From an uncultured Lachnospiraceae bacterium (GTDB taxonomy: Bacteria > Bacillota > Clostridia > Lachnospirales > Lachnospiraceae), in assembly GCA_947623805.1 (NCBI GenBank), contig CANQHZ010000018.1, positions 1-49,022 of the forward strand: DNA of 49,022 bases, in the 5' to 3' direction. Shown here in pieces: positions 8,575 to 18,818 of the stretch. Positions within the stretch are counted from its first letter, which is position 1; the number at the start of each line of letters is the position of its first letter. Both the position numbers and the translations under genes were made by a program. The notes under the pieces are model-generated. The model was not told where the DNA came from. It did not search any database and saw only the letters and a list, made by a program, of their open reading frames with translations.

Positions 8575-9525
8575 ATGGTATATGATTGTTTTCAGTTCTT
8601 TAATGAGCTGGATATGTTGAAGATAAGGTTAAATGTATTGAATGATGTTGTCGACAGGTTTGTGATAAGCGAGGCGACAGAGACTTTTTCAGGCATTAAG
8701 AAACCGCTTTATTATGAAGAAAATAAGGAAATGTTTGCCGAATTTGAGGACAAGATTATACATGTGGTTGTGGAGGACACACCCGAGGGCGGCACCCACG
8801 AGCGCGATACTTTTCAGAAAAATGCTGTGACAAGAGGGCTTGCGGGCTGTACCGATGACGATGTTATAATTTTCAGTGATTTGGACGAGATACCTAATCC
8901 TGACAAGATACGAGAGATTTTGGCGAATTTTCAGGACGATAAGATTTACCATTTTGCGCAGCGCCTTTTTTACTGTTATCTGAATATGGAGGAGGTTTCT
9001 GGAAATCTGCTGTCATATGCGGGCGAGTTTGATGGTGTGGAGCATAAAAAATGGATAGGGACCAAGATGCTGAGTTATAAGCTTTTGAGAGAGCAAAATC
9101 TGCTTTTGGGTGAGCTGCGTTTCCCGGAGCGTAAGGAGATAGGCATACGCGTTGACAATGGAGGCTGGCATTTTGGATATATGGGCGGTCATGGCGAGAA
9201 GGATATTCGTAAGCGTGTGCAGGAAAAAGTGGTATCAGCGGCGCATCAGGAATACAACTCCCGTCATGTATTGTCGCAGGTTACAGACCAAATAAAGGAT
9301 GGCAAGGACATATTTGGCAGGGACGCTAGATTTGTGAGATGCGAGATAGACGAGACATTTCCCGAATATATAAGAACACATCAGGACGAATTGGATTTTT
9401 TGATAATGCACGAGGAAAAGGCGGTAAAAAAGAGCGCAAGGCAAATGAAAAGAGCAATAAAGAACACTTGTTACGAAATGACCGTTGCAGCTAAACGTAT
9501 GATTTTAAAACTGCTCAGAAAATGA
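8575..9525 (+). CDS. GT17-like glycosyltransferase
   Basis: A 316-residue protein matching GT17 (the family of beta-1,4-mannosyl-glycoprotein N-acetylglucosaminyltransferase III): MVYDCFQFFNELDMLKIRL, then FVISEATETFSG, and the acidic IIFSDLDEIPNPD, followed by GGWHFGYMGG. Bacterial members sit in capsule and LPS loci. Whether it moves GlcNAc here is unknown. The C-terminal 40 residues are very basic and could bind the membrane. The ribosome site is weak (GGAAAT). The gene ends overlapping the ATGA that begins the next frame. Confidence 0.8.
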   Translation: MVYDCFQFFNELDMLKIRLNVLNDVVDRFVISEATETFSGIKKPLYYEENKEMFAEFEDKIIHVVVEDTPEGGTHERDTFQKNAVTRGLAGCTDDDVIIFSDLDEIPNPDKIREILANFQDDKIYHFAQRLFYCYLNMEEVSGNLLSYAGEFDGVEHKKWIGTKMLSYKLLREQNLLLGELRFPERKEIGIRVDNGGWHFGYMGGHGEKDIRKRVQEKVVSAAHQEYNSRHVLSQVTDQIKDGKDIFGRDARFVRCEIDETFPEYIRTHQDELDFLIMHEEKAVKKSARQMKRAIKNTCYEMTVAAKRMILKLLRK

Positions 9526-9533
9526 GGAAAGCA

Positions 9534-10496
9534 ATGCAAAACAGTATTGAAATAAAAAATCCAGCAAAAGTATCGATATGTGCTCCGTCATACAATAATG
9601 TCGATGAAGTCAGACGCCTTTTGGAATCAATAGCTGTACAGGAATATAAAGATTATGAAGTAAATATATCTGATGATTCCACTGATGATGAGATTGAAAA
9701 ACTGGTGAGCAGATATTCGGATATAAATATAAATTATATTCACAACCAAAAGCCGCTCGGGCATATTTTCAACTGGAATGCCGCCATCAAAATGGCAAGA
9801 GGTGAATACATCAAGATTATGTTCAGCGACGATTGGTTTGTTGACAGGTACAGTCTTGGTAAGTTCGCCGCTATGCTTGACGCTGCCCCCGGAGCGTCAC
9901 TTGCGTTTTCAGGGAGCAGGCAGGTGATGCTTGACGGTCAGAGCATGGACAATATGCAGCATGTTACAGGAGAGCATATGCTTTCTTCGTATGACAGGTT
10001 TGCCCCCAAAGAGTATATAGAGGAGCTAAGAAAAGATTACAGGCGGCTTTTTGTAAGCAATCAGATAGGTGCGCCGAGTGCGACCATATATCGGCGAGGT
10101 AAGGATTTGGCGCTTTTTGACGAGCAGAGCAACTGGGCATCGGATATGTTTTTGTATTTTGACTTGCTGGAGAAAAACAGCAGCTTTGCGTATACACAGG
10201 AGCCTCTTATAGCGATAGGCATACATGAAAATCAATATACGGAGAGCTTTTCGGAAAAGGATATGCGGATATATAATGATTACAGATACATGTATACGAA
10301 ATACGGGTTGAGCAAATCGCGTGAGTGCAGGGAGTATTTTGCGGAAAAATTTATCGTGAAGTATGGGACAGGCTTGCGGGAGGCAAGGGCGCTGGATATA
10401 GAAACTGGTATTTACTTGAAAAAATGTTTTTGTGAACTGTGTGACAGCGTAAAGTGTTTTGTACAGCATAGATTTTTGAAGAAAAGAGGTCGCTAG
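9534..10496 (+). CDS. GT2 family glycosyltransferase
   Basis: GT-A-fold transferase of about 320 residues. KVSICAPSYNNVDEVRRLL opens the domain, followed by ISDDSTDDE, HNQKPLGHIFNWN and the acidic MFSDDWF. The C-terminal third is helical. Two starts are possible: ATG 9522 overlaps the previous stop as ATGA but lacks a ribosome site, while ATG 9534 has GAGGA at 9524-9528. I use the second. Substrate unknown. Confidence 0.82.
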   Translation: MQNSIEIKNPAKVSICAPSYNNVDEVRRLLESIAVQEYKDYEVNISDDSTDDEIEKLVSRYSDININYIHNQKPLGHIFNWNAAIKMARGEYIKIMFSDDWFVDRYSLGKFAAMLDAAPGASLAFSGSRQVMLDGQSMDNMQHVTGEHMLSSYDRFAPKEYIEELRKDYRRLFVSNQIGAPSATIYRRGKDLALFDEQSNWASDMFLYFDLLEKNSSFAYTQEPLIAIGIHENQYTESFSEKDMRIYNDYRYMYTKYGLSKSRECREYFAEKFIVKYGTGLREARALDIETGIYLKKCFCELCDSVKCFVQHRFLKKRGR

Positions 10497-10529
10497 AAGA
10501 ATCACAGGAAGCGGCATGGAGTATTTAAG

Positions 10530-11693
10530 ATGGAAGGTAAGATAAGGACAATTGGAGAAGTCTGCTTTTGGATAGCGATTGTTATCGAATTGCTGGCTGT
10601 GATAATCGATAAAAGCGCATATACAAATCCGTATGAAAGTCTTATTTTTAGGACTGCATTTTTGCTGTGTTGCATAAAGATAGTTACGACGAGGTATTCG
10701 CGGGGAGAATGCCTACTTATATTGGCTGTGGGCGTGATTGTGGTATTGTCATATCTGATAAATACCAGGGATGAAGCAGTGAGAGCGTTGGCTCTTGTTG
10801 TGGCATGCAAAGATATAGATTTACGGAAAGCTTTAAAAATAATACTTGCAATAACATTGGCAGGTTCGATAACATTAGCAATTTTATCGCTTTTGGGTAT
10901 TTACGGTGCTGTGTCTGTGACGGCGGATTTTGGCAGGGACGGCATAGAGACAAGATATTGCTTTGGTATGGGACATCCAAATGCTTTTCATTGTATGCTG
11001 CTCATGATAATTTCACTCGTTATTTATTTGTATGGTCCTAAAATGCGTCCCGTGCATTATGCACTGATTTTTATTGTCAATATGGCTGCCTATTATTTTA
11101 CGGATTCCAATACAGCTTTTATTGTCTTAAACCTTATTTTAACAGGTATAATACTGTTGAGATACTGCCCCAAACTATATGAAAAAAGAATTGTCTATAT
11201 CTGTGGGGCAGTAGTTTTTGTGATTACAGTGTTGTTTTCTGTGTATGGCGCGGCTGTGGGAACAGGCACGGATTTTATGTACAGACTGGATAAGCTCTTA
11301 AATGGGAGATTCCAGTATTCGTATATATATGAAAATGCCAGGCTTATAAATTGGCGGCTGTTTGCGCTGCCTGAAAATGTGGAGTTTTTCGACCAGGGAT
11401 TTATTCGTCTTTTTTATTGGTATGGGATTATTCCGGGTGTGCTTTATGTTGCGGGAAACTTATACCTTATATATCAAAGCTGGCTGAAAAAAGATTATTG
11501 CCTGCTTGTGATAGTAGTGGGATATGCGGTTTTTTCCGTAATGGAGGCGCATTTGATTTCAGTATACCTGCTTAGAAATTATCTGTTGATATGGATTGGA
11601 TATTATTGGTATCAGCCGTTTATTTCAAAATCTGATGACGCACGTTATTTATGGCAGATGCTGCAAAAACCGATAAAAGGTGATGTTAAATGA
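10530..11693 (+). CDS. Wzy-like O-antigen/capsule repeat-unit polymerase
   Basis: A 387-residue polytopic membrane protein with about ten hydrophobic segments and a long external loop near residues 240-290. The FGMGHPNAFH motif at about residue 145 is the conserved loop of many O-antigen polymerase/ligase (Wzy/WaaL-like) proteins in Firmicutes capsule clusters. It would join flipped repeat units outside the membrane. It is the only polymerase-like protein I recognise in the window. Wzy proteins are poorly conserved, so the call rests on topology, motif and context. It overlaps the next start as ATGA. Confidence 0.7.
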   Translation: MEGKIRTIGEVCFWIAIVIELLAVIIDKSAYTNPYESLIFRTAFLLCCIKIVTTRYSRGECLLILAVGVIVVLSYLINTRDEAVRALALVVACKDIDLRKALKIILAITLAGSITLAILSLLGIYGAVSVTADFGRDGIETRYCFGMGHPNAFHCMLLMIISLVIYLYGPKMRPVHYALIFIVNMAAYYFTDSNTAFIVLNLILTGIILLRYCPKLYEKRIVYICGAVVFVITVLFSVYGAAVGTGTDFMYRLDKLLNGRFQYSYIYENARLINWRLFALPENVEFFDQGFIRLFYWYGIIPGVLYVAGNLYLIYQSWLKKDYCLLVIVVGYAVFSVMEAHLISVYLLRNYLLIWIGYYWYQPFISKSDDARYLWQMLQKPIKGDVK

Positions 11694-12526
11694 GCAGAGA
11701 ATGTAAACTGGTGAGTATTGTAATCCAGGCGTATAATTCGTCGGATACGATAGAGCAGACATTACACAGCGTTAAGGAGCAGACTTATCCCAATATAGAG
11801 TTTATAATTACAGACGATAAGTCAAGTGACGATACGGTCAGCATATGCAGGAATTGGCTTGAGAAAAATGGGAGCGTATTTTCCCGCGTAAAATTAATCA
11901 CATCTGATGTAAATACAGGGATATCAGGGAGCAACAACAGGGCATTAAAAGAGGTTACGGGGCAGTATGTCTTCTTTTTGGCGGCGGATGACTGCATGGC
12001 GGCGGATGCGACACAGGAATATGTCAAATATTGTGAGAACAATGCCGATACAGTGCCTATTGCGCGTGTCGAATTGTTTTCAGATGATGTATGTGATTTT
12101 TCTTCGGTAAACAAATATTGCGAGGAATGCTATAAGTTTGCCGCACTCAGTCCCAAGGAGCAGCTAAGACAGCTGCTGATTAAAAACAGGATAGTTGCGC
12201 CGGCGGCAGCCTTTTATCCAATAGAGATATTGAAAAAGTGCGGCGGTTTCGACGAGGCGTACAGATTAATGGAGGATTATCCCATAAACCTGAAGATATT
12301 GTCAAAGGGATTCAAATTCGGATTTTTGGACAAGAAACTTATATATTACAGGATATCTAACGGTTCTGTCACGGGTTCTTCTATGTCTAAATTAAAAAAG
12401 ACAGAGGCAAGAATGTTTTTCAGGTTAAAATTTTGGTATATGTTTCGCAATAAAATGGGATGGGAGGCTGTCAAGCAGTCAAGGTATTGGATTAAAATAT
12501 TGTTAAAGAAAGAACAGCATCAATGA
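11690..12526 (+). CDS. GT2 family glycosyltransferase
   Basis: A 278-residue GT2 enzyme: LVSIVIQAYNSSDTIEQTL, then ITDDKSSDDT, NTGISGSNNRAL and LAADDCM as the DxD-type metal site. The start codon overlaps the polymerase stop by four bases (ATGA), so the two are likely translated together. Substrate unknown. Confidence 0.85.
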   Translation: MSRECKLVSIVIQAYNSSDTIEQTLHSVKEQTYPNIEFIITDDKSSDDTVSICRNWLEKNGSVFSRVKLITSDVNTGISGSNNRALKEVTGQYVFFLAADDCMAADATQEYVKYCENNADTVPIARVELFSDDVCDFSSVNKYCEECYKFAALSPKEQLRQLLIKNRIVAPAAAFYPIEILKKCGGFDEAYRLMEDYPINLKILSKGFKFGFLDKKLIYYRISNGSVTGSSMSKLKKTEARMFFRLKFWYMFRNKMGWEAVKQSRYWIKILLKKEQHQ

Positions 12527-12598
12527 AATCGTGATAATTATTGTATTATCAGGGCAGTAAAATGTCCAGTGACGGAAGCTTTTGGAGGCAGATGCGGT

Positions 12599-13336
12599 AT
12601 GTGTGAGATTTTAGTGTCTGTGCTGACACCTTGTTATAACAGTGCCGAGACAATAGAAAAGACGCTGGAATGCATAGAGAACCAGACATATTCGAATATT
12701 GAGTATATAATCATAGACGGCGGCTCTACGGATGCTACATTGGAAATCATCAATCGCCATAAGGACAGGCTGCCGAGGCGGTTTACGCTTGTATCGGAGC
12801 AAGACGCGGGTATTTACGATGCGATGAACAAAGGCATAAGGCTTGCCAAGGGAGAGCTTATTGGCATAGTAAACAGTGATGACTGGTATGAGCCTGATAC
12901 TGTCAGGCAGGCTGTAAATCACTATAATAATGAAAAATATCAGGTAATCTACGGTATGCAGCGGACATATGAGGAAGACAGGGAAAAATCAGTTTTTATC
13001 AATAACCATGAGTTTTTACATGAACAGATGATAACTCACCCCACATGCTTTGTCACTAAAGCGGCATATGAAGATTTTGGCACATTTGACCTGAAATATA
13101 AATCTTCAGCGGATTTGGATTTGATGCTGCGGTTTTATGACACAAAAAAGGTAGTTTTTACGCCTGTCATGCGCGTAATGTCAAATTTCCGGCTCGGAGG
13201 AATGTCGAGCAGCCAGCTCGGAGTGCGCGAGAGTGCGAAAATTCGCTATGAACGCGGATATATGTCAAAAAAAAGGTATCATTTTATTACTGTAAAGAGT
13301 TATATTTACGAATGGTTTCATAAAGCGCATAAGTAA
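12599..13336 (+). CDS. GT2 family glycosyltransferase (WcaA/PssE-like)
   Basis: About 245 residues. It has [43 protein letters not shown] and [10 protein letters not shown]. The [13 protein letters not shown] block is characteristic of a capsule/colanic-acid type GT2 subgroup. The frame is open from GTG-less 12569, but GGAGG at 12584-12588 favours ATG 12599. Substrate unknown. Confidence 0.85.
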   Translation: MCEILVSVLTPCYNSAETIEKTLECIENQTYSNIEYIIIDGGSTDATLEIINRHKDRLPRRFTLVSEQDAGIYDAMNKGIRLAKGELIGIVNSDDWYEPDTVRQAVNHYNNEKYQVIYGMQRTYEEDREKSVFINNHEFLHEQMITHPTCFVTKAAYEDFGTFDLKYKSSADLDLMLRFYDTKKVVFTPVMRVMSNFRLGGMSSSQLGVRESAKIRYERGYMSKKRYHFITVKSYIYEWFHKAHK

Positions 13337-13362
13337 AAATATCGTATGGCGAGGAGTATAAT

Positions 13363-14490
13363 TTGAGAATAGGTATTATATCCCTTAATACAGAGGCAAA
13401 AAATCTAAGCCGCTATTACAATTCACAGGCGGAGGGGCTTGCGAAAGCGCTGGCGGTCAAAGGACATGATGTATTGGTATATCATCTCATACCTGATTTG
13501 GAGCAGGAGTATGAGACAGCTGTCAGGAGTGGTATCAGCGTGGAATACCGCAGATGTAAGCATATAGGGAAGCACGCGCTAATTGACTATGAAAAGCTTG
13601 ACAAGTCAAGAGCCTGTTACATTACTGCATCCGACAACTACATGGCGTTTCACGGCTTTTATAAATGGTGTGGGAAAAACGGAATTTTATGCCTGCCTTA
13701 TATAGGGGTCGTGCAAAGCAACAATTCGTCCGCACTGAAAAAAAGAGTAGTTGACATAATGTGCAATAATGTGCAATATTATAAGAAAGTGCCTACAATA
13801 GTGAAAACGCCCGCACTTGCCGAATACTTAAAGAGTAAAGGGGCAGGCGACAATATATATACTGTTCCGGTAGGGCTGGACGCGGAGCTTTTAAAAAAGG
13901 ACTATTCCGATTACAGCATACCCGAGCTGAAAAGAGCTTGGGGCTATGCGGAAATGGATAAAGTCATATTGTTTGTGGGACGCATGACAGCGGAAAAACA
14001 GCCGCTCAAAATGATAGAGATTTTTGATGAAATATATAAGCGCGACGATAAGTACAGGCTGCTGATGGTGGGCGACGGGGAACTATATGAGAGCGTGGCA
14101 AAGGCAATAGCTGACAAGGGCTTGGGCAGCGCGGTATGCATGCATAAAAGGGTTTCAAACGAGAAAATGTGGGAGCTGTATCGTCTGTCTGAGTGCAGCG
14201 TGAATCTAAATACTCATGAAATATTTGGAATGGCAATTCTTGAGGCTATGTATTATGAAAACGAGGTTATTGCGCTTAGCGCACCGGGACCGCGGCTTAT
14301 TATCGAGAACGGGGTATCGGGGCGTATCTGCGATACAGATGGCGACATTATAAAGAGAATCCTTGAGGCAGACAGGCAAAAGCTTGGGAAAGACGCGAGA
14401 AAATGCGTTTTGGAGCATTTTATGTGGGAAAAATCAGCCTGTGAGATACTTGACATAATAGGCAAATTAACGGAAAACAGGGATAAATGA
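13363..14490 (+). CDS. GT4 family glycosyltransferase (GT-B fold)
   Basis: A 375-residue retaining GT-B transferase. The N-terminal Rossmann half has [16 protein letters not shown]. The C-terminal half has [19 protein letters not shown] (phosphate-contacting R/K) and the E-x7-E block [19 protein letters not shown], the GT4 donor-binding signature. It starts at TTG 13363 with GAGGAG a short distance upstream. Donor and acceptor unknown. Confidence 0.85.
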   Translation: MRIGIISLNTEAKNLSRYYNSQAEGLAKALAVKGHDVLVYHLIPDLEQEYETAVRSGISVEYRRCKHIGKHALIDYEKLDKSRACYITASDNYMAFHGFYKWCGKNGILCLPYIGVVQSNNSSALKKRVVDIMCNNVQYYKKVPTIVKTPALAEYLKSKGAGDNIYTVPVGLDAELLKKDYSDYSIPELKRAWGYAEMDKVILFVGRMTAEKQPLKMIEIFDEIYKRDDKYRLLMVGDGELYESVAKAIADKGLGSAVCMHKRVSNEKMWELYRLSECSVNLNTHEIFGMAILEAMYYENEVIALSAPGPRLIIENGVSGRICDTDGDIIKRILEADRQKLGKDARKCVLEHFMWEKSACEILDIIGKLTENRDK

Positions 14491-14530
14491 AGCGATAGAT
14501 GAAAAGGCGCAAACCGGAGGTGGATAAAAT

Positions 14531-15622
14531 ATGCAGATAAAAAGCAATGTGCTTGACAGGCAATTTTTTATGTACCAGCAGGAATATGAAGCTGCCGCGC
14601 TTAGGGTCCTGCGTTCGGGCTGGTATGTGCTTGGCAATGAGGTAAGGCAGTTTGAACAGGAATTTGCCGCCTATACAGGCAGGAAATACTGTGTCGGATT
14701 AAACTCAGGGCTGGATGCGCTGATAATGTCCGTGCGTGCTCTCGGAATAGGCAGCGGTGATGAAGTGATAGTGCAGGCAAATACGTATATAGCGACAGTC
14801 CTTGGCATTACGGAAAATGGTGCAACACCAGTATTTGTCGAGCCAGACGAGTTTTTCAATATTGACGCGGACAAAATAGAAGCGGCTATAACGCAGCGCA
14901 CCAAAGCCATAATGGTCGTGCACTTATATGGACAGGCAAGCAACATGAAACGGATAGTCGAAGTGGCGCAAAAACACAATCTACCCATAATCGAAGACTG
15001 CGCTCAATCACACGGAGCTTGCTTCAACGGAAAGATGACAGGAACGTTTGGAATATCGGGGTGTTTTAGCTTTTATCCGACAAAAAATCTTGGCGCTTTC
15101 GGAGATGCGGGGGCGATAGTCACGGATGACGAGAAGTTTGCCGATGAAATCCGTATTATGCGCAACTACGGCAGCAAAGTACGCTACTACAATGAGATTG
15201 AAGGGCTTAATTCAAGGCTGGATGAGCTGCAGGCAGCGCTTTTGCGGGTGAAGCTTTCTCACTTGGACGAGCTAAACAGCGAAAGAAAAAAACTTGCGCA
15301 GGTCTATGATAAAGGCATAAAAAATGATAAGATTAAATTAACGGCGATAAGAAAAGGCGCGGACAGTATATATCATCAGTATGTTGTTTTATGCGAAAAA
15401 AGAGAAGAATTTCAGGCATTCTTAGAAAAATATGGAATACAGACGCAGATACATTATCCTGTGCCGCCTCATCTTGCGGAGTGCTATAAGCATCTGGGAC
15501 ATAAAAAAGGCGAGTTCCCGATAACCGAAGCATATGCCGATGCAGTTGTCAGCCTGCCGATTTACACGGGGATGACAAACGAAGAACAGGAATATGTAAT
15601 AGAAAAAGCAAATGAGTTTTGA
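14531..15622 (+). CDS. fdtB: DegT/DnrJ/EryC1 sugar aminotransferase, FdtB/QdtB-like
   Basis: A 363-residue PLP aminotransferase of fold type I that aminates a nucleotide-linked keto sugar. PLP would bind Lys185 in SFYPTKNLGAFGDAG, with Asp156 (EDCAQSHGA) holding the ring nitrogen. The EryC1/FdtB subgroup gives dTDP-3-amino-3,6-dideoxyhexoses (Fuc3N or Qui3N). The partner ketoisomerase FdtA lies nearby at 17535, which supports this over a 4-amino (ArnB) role. No RmlA/RmlB or N-acetyltransferase (FdtC) is in the window. AGGAGG-like CGGAGG precedes the ATG. Confidence 0.82.
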   Translation: MQIKSNVLDRQFFMYQQEYEAAALRVLRSGWYVLGNEVRQFEQEFAAYTGRKYCVGLNSGLDALIMSVRALGIGSGDEVIVQANTYIATVLGITENGATPVFVEPDEFFNIDADKIEAAITQRTKAIMVVHLYGQASNMKRIVEVAQKHNLPIIEDCAQSHGACFNGKMTGTFGISGCFSFYPTKNLGAFGDAGAIVTDDEKFADEIRIMRNYGSKVRYYNEIEGLNSRLDELQAALLRVKLSHLDELNSERKKLAQVYDKGIKNDKIKLTAIRKGADSIYHQYVVLCEKREEFQAFLEKYGIQTQIHYPVPPHLAECYKHLGHKKGEFPITEAYADAVVSLPIYTGMTNEEQEYVIEKANEF

Positions 15623-15627
15623 GGGGC

Positions 15628-17526
15628 ATGGAGATAATGAGGCAGTTTGGAAATATTGCGATAAAGACTGTGCTTACAGTGATTGCATTTTTGATAAATC
15701 TTAATATTGTTGATGATGAGATAATAAACGAAGTACTTAACACCGGAAATCGCATAGTGCGTATATTATTAAAAATTTTATATGCAATAGAGGACAAAGG
15801 CATATTAAGCATTGCACTGTTCGTCGCTGTATTAGGAGTATATAAGTATATGCTGTCGGTCGGACGCTTGAGGACAGAGGAAAAGGTTATAGGCGTATTG
15901 ATGGCGCTTACATGTCTATTTGGCAGGGCCTTTAATGAATTTGGCACTACGGCTATTTTGATTACAGGAGTTGTTCAGACGTTAAAGACAATGATTGTCC
16001 TTTTGGGATATATTCTGTTTTTCCCATGCTGTATAAGGATGGCAAGAGATGTTATAGGCCGGTATTATTCAAAGATTGAGAAAATATTCAGTCAGGGCCG
16101 CGATATTAATGATGCTTCAAGGTACAGGCGTATTATGTGGCTGGTGCTTTTGACAGTATACGGTATTTATGCAATAGCGTATTATCCCGGAATATTTATG
16201 GGAGACACGGAAGACATTATATATATGGCATATAATTACCATACCGTGATTGCTGATTCTGTGCAGCTTATTTCAGAGGATGTCTTTTTGGTCGACCATC
16301 ATTCTGTGCTGTATACGTTAATATTAGGATTTTTTGTAAAAGCGGGCAGGGCGTTGTTTGCCTCGGAAAATATAGGTTTGTTTATATATACTGTGCTGCA
16401 GGCGGCATTTATTGCATGGGTATTGGCGTACAGTCTATATAAGTTAAAAATCTACAATGTCAGCTTGGGTGTAAGAAACATTATCCTATTGTTTTTCTGC
16501 CTTTTTCCATGGATACCCAAATATGCTGTCATGGCCACTAAAGACACGCTTTTTGCAGGCTTTTTAGTGTTATATCTGCTGCTTTTGATGGATATCATAG
16601 AACAAAAAAGGGAAAAAATACAAGTAAACCAGATGGTTCGCATTGTCGTATATTCTGTGCTCATTTTTCTTTTTAGAAAAAACGGCTTATATGTTGTAGT
16701 ATTGTCTCTGCCATTTCTTATAATGATAAACAAAAAGTGGGTTAAGTCAGTATGCATTATGATAGCATTGATATTTGTGTCAAAGTTTGTATATTCTGAT
16801 GTCATACTTCCGCAGGCTAAGATTCCCGATGGAAGTATAAGTGCGGCACTGTCTATACCACTGCAGCAGACTGCGCGTTATTTGAATTATTATGGCGATG
16901 AGGTCACGGAGGAAGAAAAAGCCGCCATTGATGCGGTAGCCGATTATCATGAGTTGGCAACGACATATTGGGCGGACCGTTCGGACTGGGCAAAAGCGGC
17001 ATGGCACAAAGAGGCGGAATCAGAAGATATAAAGAAATATTTTGTTGTGTGGGGCAAAATGCTGTTGAAGCACCCCCTCACTTATGTTGCGGCAACGGCA
17101 AATAACTATTATGGATATTTTTATCCGGTTGTTATGGATTTACATGAGTTTGAGAAGTCGAATATAGGTGGAATGGCAAGTGTCAATTCAGAAGGATATT
17201 TTAATTTTAAGGAGACTGACAATAAGGTTTCTGTGTTACTCCGCCATATTTATACGGTATTTGACAGTGCACTTATGAAACTGCCCGTAATAAACATAGT
17301 ATGTACTAGTGCTCTGTACATATGGCTTCTTATCTTTGCATTGGTACGAAGTATACTAAAAAAGGACAATAAACTGTTAATGCTTGTTATTCCTATGCTG
17401 ATGCTTATGCTCACAATATTAGCGGGACCGTGTAACGGAAATATTTACCATAGATTTACTTATCCGATAACAATGTGCATACCTCTAATTATTGGATATG
17501 GAGTAAGGATGAAAGAGGAGGGATAA
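15628..17526 (+). CDS. DUF6020 family polytopic membrane protein (putative GT-C)
   Basis: About 632 residues with more than ten hydrophobic segments. MGDTEDIIYMAYNY followed by DHHSVLYTLILGFF matches the DUF6020 pattern, also seen in the paralogue at 29484 (TWDGGAQISSFYG and NHHPPLLSFVYG). Acidic residues after an early transmembrane segment and the paired His suggest a GT-C-type transferase using lipid-phosphate sugars. That function is inference. GAGGGG at 15620-15625 could serve ATG 15628 (close) or ATG 15637 (more usual spacing). It separates fdtB from fdtA, so it may handle that amino sugar. Confidence 0.75.
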   Translation: MEIMRQFGNIAIKTVLTVIAFLINLNIVDDEIINEVLNTGNRIVRILLKILYAIEDKGILSIALFVAVLGVYKYMLSVGRLRTEEKVIGVLMALTCLFGRAFNEFGTTAILITGVVQTLKTMIVLLGYILFFPCCIRMARDVIGRYYSKIEKIFSQGRDINDASRYRRIMWLVLLTVYGIYAIAYYPGIFMGDTEDIIYMAYNYHTVIADSVQLISEDVFLVDHHSVLYTLILGFFVKAGRALFASENIGLFIYTVLQAAFIAWVLAYSLYKLKIYNVSLGVRNIILLFFCLFPWIPKYAVMATKDTLFAGFLVLYLLLLMDIIEQKREKIQVNQMVRIVVYSVLIFLFRKNGLYVVVLSLPFLIMINKKWVKSVCIMIALIFVSKFVYSDVILPQAKIPDGSISAALSIPLQQTARYLNYYGDEVTEEEKAAIDAVADYHELATTYWADRSDWAKAAWHKEAESEDIKKYFVVWGKMLLKHPLTYVAATANNYYGYFYPVVMDLHEFEKSNIGGMASVNSEGYFNFKETDNKVSVLLRHIYTVFDSALMKLPVINIVCTSALYIWLLIFALVRSILKKDNKLLMLVIPMLMLMLTILAGPCNGNIYHRFTYPITMCIPLIIGYGVRMKEEG

Positions 17527-17534
17527 GAGTGTCT

Positions 17535-17957
17535 ATGATAGAAAAGTGCAGGCTGATAGAATTTCCACAGCACGGGGACGAGCGGGGGCAGCTTGTCATA
17601 GTGGAGGGGAATAAGGACATACCGTTTGACATAAAAAGGGTATTTTACATTTATGGCTCGGACAAGGACGTGGTAAGAGGCAGGCATGCCAATTATAATT
17701 CAGAGTTTGTCCTTATAAATGTATCGGGCACATCAAAGGTCAAAGTTGACGACGGAACAAGTCAAAGGGTGTTTGAATTGGACAGACCGCATATAGGCAT
17801 ATATCTGCCAAAGCTTGTATGGAAGGATATGTATGATTTTTCCCCCGATTCGGTATTGCTGTGCCTGTCTAGCGAGCATTATGATGACAAGGAATATATA
17901 CGAAGCTATGAGGAATATTTGAGGGTGGTAAAAGTAGATGGAACTCAAAAAGATTAA
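17535..17957 (+). CDS. fdtA: dTDP-4-dehydro-6-deoxyglucose ketoisomerase, FdtA/QdtA-like cupin
   Basis: A 140-residue cupin of the WxcM/FdtA family, which moves the keto group of dTDP-4-keto-6-deoxyglucose from C4 to C3 before amination. RVFYIYG and RGRHANYNSEFVLINVSG mark the cupin strands; DDGTSQRVFELDRP and GIYLPKLVWKDM follow as expected. Characterised FdtA has a His-Ala-His pair at this site; here H51 is kept and the second His is Asn53. GTG 17529 (six bases after GAGGAGGG) is an alternative start. It pairs with fdtB (14531). It overlaps the next gene by 20 bases. Confidence 0.8.
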   Translation: MIEKCRLIEFPQHGDERGQLVIVEGNKDIPFDIKRVFYIYGSDKDVVRGRHANYNSEFVLINVSGTSKVKVDDGTSQRVFELDRPHIGIYLPKLVWKDMYDFSPDSVLLCLSSEHYDDKEYIRSYEEYLRVVKVDGTQKD

Positions 17958-18756
17958 AAGGATTCCTGGAAGAATAGAGCGTGAAATAGAAGCTTACAGA
18001 TATAGAAACGGTGCGTTTTCAAAAAAACTCAAAATTTTAAATGTGGAAGACTCTCTTAGTTACATCGAGACGCACGATATAAGTTTTTATCGATATGGTG
18101 ACGGCGAGATTGCTGTGATGATGGGTGAGGGGATATCTTTCCAGCAGGCGGATGAAAGGCTTGCAAGGCGGCTTACGGAGTTACTCAATAAAGATGAGGC
18201 CGGTATAAAAGTGGCGATACCGTATTACTATTTTAACTATGAGAGCGGTCTTGTAGATACTGTGGAGGGTTTTGCTTATGCAATGAAGTCGCAGCGGAGG
18301 TTTATGATAAAAAACTGCAACCGCAATCAGGTATATCTGGATACGGGAATTTCGCAGATATACCAAAGCTACGAGGCATATGATTTTGACGGATATTATA
18401 AAAGGGTAAAAAAACTCTTTGACGGAAAAAACGTGGCGCTCATATGTGGACAGGGCATATTTAAGAATATAAAGTACAATCTGCTGGAAAGCTGCGCATC
18501 TGTGAAATGTCTGGAAGCGCCAAGTAAAAATGCTTTCTCCGAATATGATGATATCTTGCGACGGGCGCAGGAGATACCGAAGGATTTTCTCGTGTGTATT
18601 GTGCTCGGACCTACGGCAAAGCCGCTTGCGTATGACCTTCATAGGAACGGGTATCAGGCATGGGATATAGGTCACTTTATTAAAGACTATGACGCGTACC
18701 GCAAGGGGAGAGGCAGAGATGAGAAAAGTATCGCCGAATTTTATAGACCGGATTGA
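17938..18756 (+). CDS. GT-D fold glycosyltransferase (DUF1792, SP_1767 family)
   Basis: A 272-residue protein matching DUF1792, the GT-D fold first found in the enzyme that adds glucose during streptococcal adhesin glycosylation. FYRYGDGEIAVMMGEGISFQ carries the acidic D-x-E motif, followed by VAIPYYYF and a C-terminal AWDIGHFIKDYDAY. The C-terminal half of the next gene is a clear paralogue: both end with FY-x-PD and share WDIGH-xx-KDYD. This suggests local duplication. Donor is probably a nucleotide sugar; acceptor unknown. Confidence 0.82.
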   Translation: MELKKIKRIPGRIEREIEAYRYRNGAFSKKLKILNVEDSLSYIETHDISFYRYGDGEIAVMMGEGISFQQADERLARRLTELLNKDEAGIKVAIPYYYFNYESGLVDTVEGFAYAMKSQRRFMIKNCNRNQVYLDTGISQIYQSYEAYDFDGYYKRVKKLFDGKNVALICGQGIFKNIKYNLLESCASVKCLEAPSKNAFSEYDDILRRAQEIPKDFLVCIVLGPTAKPLAYDLHRNGYQAWDIGHFIKDYDAYRKGRGRDEKSIAEFYRPD

Positions 18757-18818
18757 GACGAAAGCATGTTTTCAAACTATTGGTGGTGTGTCCGCGGGGA
18801 TGGACGAGAGGTATAACA

